A stretch of DNA of 8,000 nt from JBNJEM01 sp051745935 (GTDB taxonomy: Bacteria > Planctomycetota > Planctomycetia > Pirellulales > Pirellulaceae), in assembly GCA_051745935.1 (NCBI GenBank), contig JBNJEM010000357.1, positions 1 to 8,000 on the forward strand, given 5' to 3'. The first letter of the stretch is position 1. Every line of letters starts with the position of its first letter. Under the pieces are notes generated by a model. It saw only the letters and a list, made by a program, of their open reading frames with translations. It was not told the DNA's origin and did not search any database. A program made the position numbers and the translations under genes. Shown here one piece after another: positions 1 to 5,435 of this stretch.

Positions 1-884
1 TTGAGTGCGCGGGTGGCTCGAGCACGTTCTTGGTCGTTCGCCACCTGGTCGATGAAATACCTAATCCTGGAGATATCTCCCCGCCCGAAAAAGAGACGGC
101 AGTGGGCGGGATCACCGTCACGGCCCGATCGTCCCGTCTCCTGATAGTAGCTCTCGATATTCTTGGGAAGGTCGCCATGCACCACGTAGCGCACGTTGGA
201 CTTGTCGATACCCATGCCGAAGGCGATGGTTGCCACGACCACGGCGACCTCGTCGCTCGCGAAAGCCTCTTGGTTTCGCGCCCGTTCCCGATCAGTCAGA
301 CCGGCGTGGTAGGGCAGCGCGTCCACGCCGTGTTCCCGCAGCACGGCGACGGTCTCTTCCACGCTCCCGCGCGTGGTACGGTAGACAATGCCCGCCTGGT
401 CGGGACGCGAGAGCACGAACCGCAATATCTGCTCCAACACGTCGGTCTTGGACTCAATGGAGTAAAACAGATTGGGGCGGTTGAACGAGGCGCAATGGAC
501 ACAGGGATCGCGAAGCCCAAGACGCTTAATGGTGTCCTCCCGCACCTGTTGGGTCGCGGCGGCGGTAAAGGCCGCCACCGGGATGCCCGGCAAACGCTTG
601 ATCGCCTCGGACAGATAGAGATAGTCCGGGCGGAAATCGTGTCCCCATTCCGAGATACAATGCGCCTCGTCGATCGCCAGCAGGCAGAGGTTGGCACGAC
701 GCAGGTGCCCCAGAAACTGGTCCATGGCCAGCCGTTCGGGAGACACGTAGACAAGATCGAGACGACCTTCGGAGAGTTTCCGAAGGACCTCTAATCGCCC
801 GCGCTGGGGCTGACTGCTGTTAATAAACGCGGCCCGCAAACCGGCCTGCAGCGCCCGCCGTGCTTGCGAGAGTTGGCCAGACAG
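1..884 (-). pseudogene. recQ: RecQ-family DNA helicase, N-terminally truncated (also runs off the window end)
   Basis: RecQ helicases are ATP-driven 3'-5' DNA unwinding enzymes acting in recombination and replication repair. Reading down from about 884, the frame is uninterrupted to the window edge and shows motif II (IDEAHCISEWGHDFRPDY, near 655-680), motif III (AFTAAAT), a motif IV region (GIVYRTTRGSVEE), motif V (VVVATIAFGMGIDKSNVRYV) and motif VI (YYQETGRSGRDG), then the start of the following subdomain. RQC and HRDC regions would lie outside the window. The front is missing: homology begins around ALQAGLRAAFINSSQ, which normally follows motif Ia. The preceding ~90-100 residues, with the Q-motif and the Walker A lysine, are replaced by the end of the DUF488 gene. 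The frame stays open to about 1043 but has no ATG or GTG there, only one TTG; the first in-frame ATG is at 725. Without motif I it should not hydrolyse ATP, so I call it a pseudogene. An assembly deletion is the main alternative. Confidence 0.85.
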
Positions 885-894
885 ATAAACTCGG

Positions 895-1329
895 TTATAG
901 ATGACATAAGTCCAACCCCGAGAATTCGTCGACGAGATATTCGCCCACAAGTCGGCGGTGGCAATAGTCGGCCGTGGGTTCGGAACAGAGCAGACAGGCC
1001 TGATCGAGCAGCTCCGGTTCGAGTGCCGTTTCGATTCGCCGCTGTCGCATCAAGGCCTTGAAGTCCTCCTCGAACCGCTCCCACGTGCCTTTGTGCTTCT
1101 TGTAGGCTTCGAAGATCTCGGGGGTCGGCGCCAGGTCGGGACGGTGGACATAGTCGATGGCGCATATCTCGCGCAGGAAATAGATCAGGTCATCGCGTTT
1201 GGCGAACGCGGCGAGTTGCGAGGTGTTGTTGAGACGGATATCGATAATCCGCCTAACCCCCGCGGCGCCGAGAGCCGTGAAGAACTCCTCGGCGCTTTTC
1301 TTAGTGAACCCAATCGTAAAGAGTTTCAT
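895..1329 (-). CDS. DUF488 family protein (first type, 144 aa)
   Basis: DUF488 (Pfam PF04343) is a widespread small bacterial family without an agreed biochemical function. This protein starts MKLFTIGFTKKSAEEFFTAL, followed by a strand-helix region with RRIIDIRLNNTSQLAAFAK and the diagnostic LLCSEPTADYCHRRLV motif near the C-terminus: a cysteine, then Cys-His-Arg seven residues on. It ends in DLCHL, as complete members often do, so the 3' end looks intact although the downstream recQ has lost its start. Its ATG overlaps the TGA of the preceding DUF488 gene by 4 bases (ATGA, 1326-1329), which points to translational coupling. It differs clearly from its neighbour (IDIRLNN instead of DVRSSPYS), so the pair are old paralogues rather than a recent duplication. 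The role is unknown; the operon partner suggests nucleic acid metabolism, which is inference. Confidence 0.93.
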   Translation of the reverse strand: MKLFTIGFTKKSAEEFFTALGAAGVRRIIDIRLNNTSQLAAFAKRDDLIYFLREICAIDYVHRPDLAPTPEIFEAYKKHKGTWERFEEDFKALMRQRRIETALEPELLDQACLLCSEPTADYCHRRLVGEYLVDEFSGLDLCHL

Positions 1330-1943
1330 TCCATGGTCTCCGGCTGGGGTTCACCGCCGGCACCGCCCTCCTGTCGGTACGCGATCTTGCCGCCCTGGAT
1401 ATCGTAGGCCTCCTCGACAAGTTCCTCCCGGGTGGCGAACAAGTGGTTTTCCGCGATATCCAACTCGCGCATTAATCGCCGTTCGGCGTCGTTATTGTCC
1501 TCCAACTCACCGTCTTCCAGAATATGGGCAATGGTCATATCGGCGTCGCGCAGATGGCGGCACACCAGAATCATGCGATGGCAGCCGATCGGGTCTTTTT
1601 CCGAGCACATCATCGCGATACGGTATGACTCAGCGCCCGCGCGAAGACGAGTCAGCCCGGCCTTGAACAGGTCGGTTCGCGCCACGCGTTCGAAGGACAC
1701 TTGGCTGTTTTCGTAACACGACGGATCCTCGCGCCGCGCACCGAGCTCGCTTCCCACAAAAACATAGGCGATCCCGGCCTCTTTCAGCGCTGCCTGGAGC
1801 ACTTCGCGGTTGAATTGAGATGCGTGGCGGCTGTAGGGCGAGGAGCGCACATCGGCAATCGCCGAGATGTCGTGGCGCTGGAGCAGCTGGAGGAAATGTT
1901 CCACCGCGTGGTTGGAATGGCCTATCGTGTACAGTGTGTGCAT
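1326..1943 (-). CDS. DUF488 family protein (second type, 205 aa)
   Basis: First gene of the DUF488-DUF488-recQ unit. It begins MHTLYTIGHSNHAVEHFLQL, contains DVRSSPYSRHASQFNRE and ELGARREDPSCYEN, and carries the family motif MMCSEKDPIGCHR at roughly residues 111-123, followed by RHLRDADMTIAHILEDGELE. The acidic tail of about 60 residues extends beyond the common DUF488 core. The TIGHSNH/DVRSxPYS form is the commonest DUF488 subtype and is distinct from the shorter downstream protein. The start is supported by a GGAG ribosome site with 6-base spacing (near 1950-1953). Function is not established; the conserved Cys and Cys-His-Arg pattern suggests a catalytic or metal-binding site, but this is inference. 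Confidence 0.94.
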   Translation of the reverse strand: MHTLYTIGHSNHAVEHFLQLLQRHDISAIADVRSSPYSRHASQFNREVLQAALKEAGIAYVFVGSELGARREDPSCYENSQVSFERVARTDLFKAGLTRLRAGAESYRIAMMCSEKDPIGCHRMILVCRHLRDADMTIAHILEDGELEDNNDAERRLMRELDIAENHLFATREELVEEAYDIQGGKIAYRQEGGAGGEPQPETME

Positions 1944-1949
1944 GGTAAG

Positions 1950-1953
1950 CTCC
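1950..1953 (-). promoter_or_regulatory. Ribosome binding site of the DUF488-DUF488-recQ operon
   Basis: On the minus strand the bases GGAG sit 6 bases before the ATG at 1943, a good Shine-Dalgarno match that fixes the start of the operon's first gene. The 66 bp between this ATG and the preceding stop (1944-2009) contain no convincing -35/-10 pair. Confidence 0.6.
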
Positions 1954-2009
1954 GTGTCGCTCCCCCAGTTTCATCGGATCGGCACGAGGACGCAACTGAC
2001 GAACAACAA

Positions 2010-2598
2010 CTATCGTGACACGGCGGTCGAGCGGAGCGACGTGCCAAGCTCCCATCCGAAAAGTCCGTGACGGACCGCTCCATGACGGACAGCAAGGTCC
2101 ATGGTACAGCAAGATCTTCGGAGGGACTCCAAGCCCGCTGACGTATTGAAACCACTATACCGGTCTCGGATGACTTTCTCCGCCGCGAGTCCGACCAACG
2201 GGAGGACGGCTTGCGTCGGGCAGCGCTCCACCCGGAAAAATCCAACTGCCTGAAATATAATCTCCAGCAGACCGTCCCCTTCCACTCGCCCAGGGCACTG
2301 ACTGACAAAGATTCTGACGGGAAATCCGCGTCGGTGCAACCCTCTCCCTGACGGCATGGGGGCAAAAGGGCTTCGACGTGAAGAAGTCGGCGTCAGCTCG
2401 GCGGCTGGCTTTGAGCGCCAACTCCAGCACGGCTCGGTGCGTTTCCACCCATTCCAGATCCACGCCTCCCGGCTTCGGCGGCGGCTCTGAGCCTGCTCGA
2501 TCCGCATTTGAATCATCCTGAGCCATTGACGATTCGTCCTCTGGCGGTACGAACCGCTTCAAGTCGTACAGCGCCCAAGCTCGTTCGTACGTCCTCAC
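2010..2598 (-). pseudogene. Unrecognised protein gene interrupted by an apparent 1-base frameshift
   Basis: I do not recognise the family. Two adjacent frames both look coding and join into one protein of about 195 aa. The upstream part reads from a GTG at 2598 (VRTYERAWALYDLKRFVPPE, then a proline-rich linker SEPPPKPGG and LEWVETHRAVLELALKASRR) to about 2370. The downstream part continues one base out of phase (GFPVRIFVSQCPGRVEGDGL, VGFFRVERCPTQAVLPLVGL, AEKVIRDRYSGFN) to the TAG at 2010. The shift falls at the run TTTTGCCCCC (2359-2368): removing one T gives FFTSKPFAPMPSGRG, a smooth join. A GGAGGA ribosome site lies at 2609-2614, with a rather long spacing of 10. The last 35 residues include a short repeat (VRHG twice) and look less conserved. 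It could be a decayed gene, a sequencing error in a homopolymer or, less likely, programmed frameshifting. Confidence 0.5.
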
Positions 2599-2654
2599 TG
2601 TAACGCGTTCCTCCGCCGTGGCCGGACGCGCATCCTGCCGGGGCGAAAAGCCGG

Positions 2655-2678
2655 GTAGCCGTTCACGGGTGCCGCTAC
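2655..2678 (+). repeat. Partial REP-like hairpin, GTAG...CTAC
   Basis: This 24-base segment begins GTAGCCG and ends CCGCTAC, near-complementary arms around a loop with TTCACGGGTG. Its right part (2661-2679) matches 16 of 19 bases of the segment at 2731-2749 inside the left 42-bp REP element, so it looks like the head of another, truncated copy in the same orientation. Confidence 0.5.
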
Positions 2679-2706
2679 ATGACCTGGACACGCAAGGCCC
2701 GCATGG

Positions 2707-2748
2707 ATGCCACGGGCTTGTCCCGTGGTGGTTCACGCTCGCCGCTAC
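2707..2748 (-). repeat. REP-like element, left copy (42 bp)
   Basis: On the minus strand this element starts with the tetranucleotide GTAG and carries the palindrome CCACGGGACAAGCCCGTGG (7-bp arms, 5-base loop) near its end. A GTAG or GTGG head followed by an imperfect palindrome is the hallmark of REP sequences mobilised by REP-associated tyrosine transposases. Together with the inverted copy at 2781-2822 it forms a BIME-like pair separated by 32 bases. The two 42-base units agree at 35 of 42 positions, and the outer 22 bases are identical. Confidence 0.75.
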
Positions 2749-2780
2749 AAACCGGCCAGACACACCACGCCTGCCCGTCG

Positions 2781-2822
2781 GTAGCGTGGAACGTAACGGA
2801 CCACGGGACAAGCCCGTGGCAT
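2781..2822 (+). repeat. REP-like element, right copy (42 bp, inverted)
   Basis: Plus-strand counterpart of the element at 2707-2748: GTAG head at 2781, then the palindrome at 2801-2819. The outer 22 bases (2801-2822) are the exact reverse complement of 2707-2728, so the whole 2707-2822 segment can fold into a long cruciform or transcript hairpin. Differences between copies lie only in the GTAG-proximal half, as expected for independently diverged REP units rather than a recent duplication. Confidence 0.75.
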
Positions 2823-2857
2823 TTGCACCTGGAAAAGCCTTTCCTCAATATGTGCAA

Positions 2858-2875
2858 CGGACGTGCGAACGTCCG
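2858..2875. repeat. Short perfect hairpin with GCGA tetraloop
   Basis: CGGACGT at 2858-2864 and ACGTCCG at 2869-2875 are exact reverse complements around the loop GCGA. The overlapping 10-base palindrome GTCCGCGGAC lies at 2871-2880. No T-run follows on either strand, so it is not a typical intrinsic terminator. Confidence 0.5.
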
Positions 2876-2891
2876 CGGACATTAGTCTTTT

Positions 2892-2907
2892 GCTCGTGAA
2901 CGGTTAC
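2892..2907 (-). repeat. Degenerate inverted copy of the 2655-2670 sequence
   Basis: The minus strand here reads GTAACCGTTCACGAGC, matching 13 of 16 bases of GTAGCCGTTCACGGGT on the plus strand at 2655-2670. The two copies flank the BIME-like pair in inverted orientation, so the repeat cluster as a whole (about 2655-2907) is roughly symmetrical. Confidence 0.4.
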
Positions 2908-3143
2908 AAAGCCGGGCCACACCAACGGCACACTGTAGACGCGATATGTGGGAACCGAAACCAGCAAGGCAACCGTGGGCAGCCCGAGAAACATCCCCGC
3001 GGACTGGCGCCACTGTCGCCAAACCAGTCTGCCGAACTCACCGCCGCTTTGTGATGTCGAAAGGACTGCCTTCCTTTCCGTGCGACGAACCGCATCCTTG
3101 CGCCATTTTCCGAAGATGCCCTCCGGCCCCAACGGGAGTAGCA

Positions 3144-3207
3144 CCTCCCATGGGACATCCCCAGTCCACCGACTCGCGGAGCTTCTCGATTTCCTCCCCG
3201 GCAGTGC
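3144..3207 (-). pseudogene. Possible C-terminal relic of a REP-associated tyrosine transposase
   Basis: One minus-strand frame here reads GEEIEKLRESVDWGCPMGG. REP-associated tyrosine transposases (Y1_Tnp, RAYT) usually end with a segment of the type EALRxSVxRGxPFG. The resemblance is limited to about 17 residues. Neither the catalytic HUH motif nor the usual final RPRGRP stretch is present. I mention it because REP-like elements lie about 350 bp away, which is where such a relic would be expected; on sequence alone it is weak. Confidence 0.22.
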
Positions 3208-3265
3208 CATTGCAAGGGATCTGAGGCCGTCTTCTTGCCGCGGTTCGGGCGCGTCCGTACGGATT

Positions 3266-3293
3266 CGTGGAACGGAATTCATTCCGTGCCACG
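3266..3293. repeat. 28-base near-perfect palindrome after the phosphatase gene
   Basis: CGTGGAACGGAAT and ATTCCGTGCCACG form 13-base arms with one mismatch around TC, 18 bases beyond the stop codon of the phosphatase gene. It could act as a transcription terminator or mRNA-stabilising hairpin for the exonuclease-phosphatase unit. No T-tract follows on the minus strand, so a classical intrinsic terminator is not supported. It may equally be another repeat of the REP cluster. Confidence 0.5.
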
Positions 3294-3311
3294 CACCGGC
3301 GTGGCGTTCGG

Positions 3312-4178
3312 TCACGATAAGTCCCGTCCCCTGCTCGCTGCCGCCTCCACAAGCAACTGGTAAACCAGCCAGTTCGGGAAGTCCATCTCGAACCACGGGC
3401 CGTCGTCGTTGTAGTAAATCCTGGACAGCGCCGCCGCGACGGCGGGGGACCGCGACATTCCGATCTCGCAGTGGATCAAGATGGTTTCCACCTTGCCCCA
3501 CATCCGCTCGACGAATGCCAGGATCTCTCCCGCCTGGGATGCGGTAAACGCTTGGGAATTGTCGGGATTCGCCGTGTCGTCAAATACAAGCTGCAAGAGT
3601 CCCACACGGTTCTGTTCGTCCAGCGCGGGGTGGTCATCGCGGGAGCTGATCGAGATCGCCGCCCAGGGGCGATCCGATCGGAAGAACTCGGCGTTCCTCG
3701 CCGAGCGAACCTCGAAGTGCTTGCGTGCATCGGTGGCTATGTCCGCTCTCCGGAATCGTTCGACGATCACTTGCCGAACGCGGACGAGTTCGCGGTCGGT
3801 GTCCGGGTAGGGCGACTCGTATTTCGCGATTGGTATCCATTGGGCCACTTGGTCGTCCACGACATAGTCGCGGTTGTCATCCACCAGAAGGCAATCGCAC
3901 GGCCGGGCATCGGGGATGTTGTCGAGGTCTTTGCGATCGTGATCCCACTGAACGAACGGCACGTCCAGAAACCACTCGGGGGCGGAGTTTTCAGAGACGA
4001 GCGTACGAACGATCGCTTCGCCCACGGCATCTCGTACGGCGGTGTAAAGAACCAGGCGTTCGAAATGCTCGCGGCAGAACTCGAGAAACGCGTACAACCC
4101 CGGCCGCGGGAATTGGCTGACCGCGTTGGAGATCAGCGTCCCTTCCAGGTCGAGTGCAAGGATGGATTCGCGAGGCAT
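3312..4178 (-). CDS. HAD phosphatase fused to dual-specificity protein phosphatase (288 aa)
   Basis: The N-terminal half (residues 1-~125) is a HAD-superfamily phosphatase of the NIF/FCP1-like kind: motif I D10-L-E12-G-T14-L, motif II T46 in LVLYTAV, a candidate motif III lysine K83 in RKDL, and motif IV VDDN at 99-102. The second acidic residue of motif I is Glu instead of the usual Asp. The C-terminal half (~150-288) resembles small dual-specificity protein phosphatases: RPWAAISIS, then the signature H236-C237-x5-R243 (HCEIGMSRSPAVAAAL) and a C-terminal PNWLVYQLLVEAA. Both domains are predicted phosphomonoesterases by different chemistry (Asp versus Cys nucleophile). There is no signal peptide, so a cytoplasmic location is inferred. 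I chose the ATG at 4178 over the TTG at 4214: it has AAGGA 9 bases upstream, and both start and ribosome site recur in the partial copy at 5967. The gene lies 32 bp after the exonuclease gene, probably in one operon. The substrate is unknown. Confidence 0.88.
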   Translation of the reverse strand: MPRESILALDLEGTLISNAVSQFPRPGLYAFLEFCREHFERLVLYTAVRDAVGEAIVRTLVSENSAPEWFLDVPFVQWDHDRKDLDNIPDARPCDCLLVDDNRDYVVDDQVAQWIPIAKYESPYPDTDRELVRVRQVIVERFRRADIATDARKHFEVRSARNAEFFRSDRPWAAISISSRDDHPALDEQNRVGLLQLVFDDTANPDNSQAFTASQAGEILAFVERMWGKVETILIHCEIGMSRSPAVAAALSRIYYNDDGPWFEMDFPNWLVYQLLVEAAASRGRDLS

Positions 4179-4187
4179 TCGGTGGCG

Positions 4188-4192
4188 TCCTT
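4188..4192 (-). promoter_or_regulatory. Ribosome binding site deciding the phosphatase start
   Basis: AAGGA on the minus strand, 9 bases before the ATG at 4178. The surrounding bases (AAGGAcGCCACcGAATGCC) are repeated with two changes before the truncated copy at 5967, which favours this ATG over the TTG at 4214. Confidence 0.6.
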
Positions 4193-4210
4193 GAGAGATC
4201 CGGGCACTGG

Positions 4211-4783
4211 TCAACGTAGGGGCGATTGGGCAGCCTGCCCGTCATGGGCAAGTATGTACGGAAGCAGGCGGACGATGTTCCGGGCGTCGTCGATGCCTCG
4301 GTGGTGGGTGCCTTGCAGCGGCAAACCGACCCGGCGCAGCGCGGGCGCCATGCCGTCAGGTTTCCGGAGGCCCATGGCCTTGGCGAAGCACCGTTTCACG
4401 TTCAGGTGGTCTTCGAACGGGTACCGCACCCGGTGGAAACTGCAATCGCGGGCCAGTTGCTTGCGGTCGTATTCGCCCCACGAGCTGAACAGATGGTTCG
4501 GGTAGGCAGCGGCCCATTGGATCAGTCCAACCAGCACGTCAGGAAAGCCCATCGCGCCGTCGACCTGCTGCTGGGTGATGCTGGTCAGTTGACTGCAGAA
4601 CTCGGTCAGTATCGGATGGCGAACAGGCCGGACGAACGCACCGAACTCATCGACCGGTTGCAGCGACCGGGCATCCGCCATGACGGCGCCGATCTCGATA
4701 ATCTCGGTCTCGCCTTGCGGAACAGTCTCGGAGTCACAACACGTGGCTTCCAGGTCGATTACCAGATAATAGTCGTATGCCAT
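4211..4783 (-). CDS. ERI-1/KapD-like DEDDh 3'-5' exonuclease (190 aa)
   Basis: This belongs to the RNase T/DnaQ exonuclease superfamily, subgroup ERI-1/KapD. Members remove nucleotides from RNA or DNA 3' ends with two metal ions. All DEDDh residues are visible: D10 and E12 in VIDLEATC, D106 in SWGEYDRKQL, and H161 with D165 in HHRGIDDARN. The block ILTEFCSQLTSITQQQVDGA followed by FPDVL is the typical ERI-1 core segment. The length fits a single catalytic domain without a SAP or other RNA-binding extension. The frame is open back to 4924, but MAYDYYLVIDLEATC begins at the usual distance before the first catalytic Asp, so the ATG at 4783 is preferred; its ribosome site is weak. The gene precedes the double phosphatase by 32 bp. 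Family assignment is firm; the physiological substrate is unknown. Confidence 0.93.
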   Translation of the reverse strand: MAYDYYLVIDLEATCCDSETVPQGETEIIEIGAVMADARSLQPVDEFGAFVRPVRHPILTEFCSQLTSITQQQVDGAMGFPDVLVGLIQWAAAYPNHLFSSWGEYDRKQLARDCSFHRVRYPFEDHLNVKRCFAKAMGLRKPDGMAPALRRVGLPLQGTHHRGIDDARNIVRLLPYILAHDGQAAQSPLR

Positions 4784-4982
4784 GGCATTCAGCCTACGGT
4801 TTTCAAGTCTTTTGGCCCTGGGGGAAGCCGTCGCCGGGCACGTCAAGGAATCCTCGAGCATCAGCACGTCGGTTCTTCGAACACAGCATGAAGCAGTGTA
4901 CCGAAAGCAACTCTCTCTCATCAACGGAAGGCGTCGGCATCAAGTCAATACCTGTGCGAGACAGTGCGAGGGAAGGAGCACG

Positions 4983-5435
4983 TCATTCGTCCCGGTCCAG
5001 CGGGTGTTGAGGTATCGGGTTTATCTCGCGAATGCGACCGTTGACGTAGTCCGTTCTTTCGGCGTGCCCATCGTTGTAGAAGGTTAGTTCGCACAGGCAG
5101 TCCTCCCGGGTGGGCAGCGTGACTCGACGTTCAACGATCAAACCTCCGTCCGGCTCGGGTACTATGTACGTCGGAGGTTCTTGAGGGAACTGATTCCGGA
5201 GATAGGCAATCCAGGCCAACGCCGCCCTCGTGGCAACGTGGTTTGGCCGCGGATCGTCGCTGTCCAGCGCGGAGCATTCCGAGAAAACCCTCAGAAGAGC
5301 GTCAATGCATTCCGCCCAGGCAGGACTCTCCGCTTGCTGCGACTCGGTTGCGATACTGTCCTGATCCGTAAACGGCCGGTCAGACGCCCCTAAGTCATCT
5401 GCGGAACTTGCGATGCGATCAATCCGAACTCTCAT
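4983..5435 (-). CDS. Hypothetical protein, partner of the TIGR04255-like gene (150 aa)
   Basis: No catalytic motif is visible. After a polar, low-complexity N-terminus comes a helix-like segment (RAALAWIAYLRNQFPQEPPT), then YIVPEPDGGLIVERRV, CLCELTFYNDGHAERTDYVN and a proline-containing end. Small proteins with this 'xPPTxxxPEPDGGLxVE...LTFYNDG' pattern often sit directly behind TIGR04255 genes; I recall this from family knowledge and cannot check it here. The ATG at 5435 lies 17 bases inside the end of the preceding gene (stop at 5419-5421), typical of coupled translation. A longer frame from a TTG at 5480 is possible but would overlap more of the upstream coding sequence. The gene itself appears intact although its upstream partner is broken. 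Function unknown. Confidence 0.65.
   Translation of the reverse strand: MRVRIDRIASSADDLGASDRPFTDQDSIATESQQAESPAWAECIDALLRVFSECSALDSDDPRPNHVATRAALAWIAYLRNQFPQEPPTYIVPEPDGGLIVERRVTLPTREDCLCELTFYNDGHAERTDYVNGRIREINPIPQHPLDRDE

Larger units (their letters stand above)
2845..3050 (-). pseudogene. Possible remnant of a membrane (ABC-type permease) N-terminus
   Basis: The minus-strand frame ending at 2845 contains EFGRLVWRQWRQSAGMFLGL followed by PTVALLVSVPTYRVYSVPLV. A basic, tryptophan-rich leader running into a hydrophobic segment resembles the beginning of ABC-type export permeases. No start codon with a ribosome site is evident, the hydrophobic stretch is short, and the frame stops within a region of hairpins. 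I read it as a gene relic at best; chance resemblance in a noncoding region is a real possibility. Confidence 0.25.
2599..3311. other. About 700 bp with no intact gene: repeats, hairpins and gene debris
   Basis: No reading frame on either strand here has the character of an intact gene. The stretch holds a pair of inverted 42-bp REP-like elements, partial copies of related sequences, two further hairpins, and two short minus-strand segments that look like relics of protein genes (listed separately). The long frames crossing it overlap repeats and carry no recognisable domain. It separates the exonuclease/phosphatase pair from the frameshifted gene and the DUF488 operon, and looks like a site of repeated insertion and deletion. 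Confidence 0.7.

Noticed and set aside
30..794. Long plus-strand open frame of 254 codons opposite recQ
   Set aside because: It is the antisense shadow of the clear RecQ frame; its translation has no domain and no conserved motif.
895..1045. DUF488-RecQ fusion by programmed frameshifting
   Set aside because: The frames do overlap openly for about 150 bases, but no slippery heptamer or stimulatory structure was noticed, and the product would lack motif I; deletion is the simpler reading.
2067..2091. Repeated TGACGGAC as a CRISPR-like or operator repeat
   Set aside because: Only two copies of 8 bases occur, within the tail of the frameshifted gene; too short and too few.
2845..3501. A 218-codon minus-strand gene
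   Set aside because: Its upstream third is antisense-like noise overlapping the phosphatase gene in another frame, and the rest crosses palindromes; only a short segment resembles a protein.
4179..4214. TTG start for the phosphatase at 4214
   Set aside because: The ATG at 4178 has a conserved ribosome site, and the same start is seen in the partial copy at 5967.
3471..4505. Plus-strand open frame of 344 codons
   Set aside because: It crosses antisense to both the phosphatase and the exonuclease genes, which carry complete catalytic motifs on the other strand.
4784..4924. N-terminal extension of the exonuclease by 47 codons
   Set aside because: The extension is cysteine- and arginine-rich without family similarity, and the family begins a few residues before the first catalytic Asp.
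4784..4982. TTGACT near the exonuclease gene as a promoter
   Set aside because: A TTGACT hexamer is present on the minus strand, but no acceptable -10 box follows at normal spacing.
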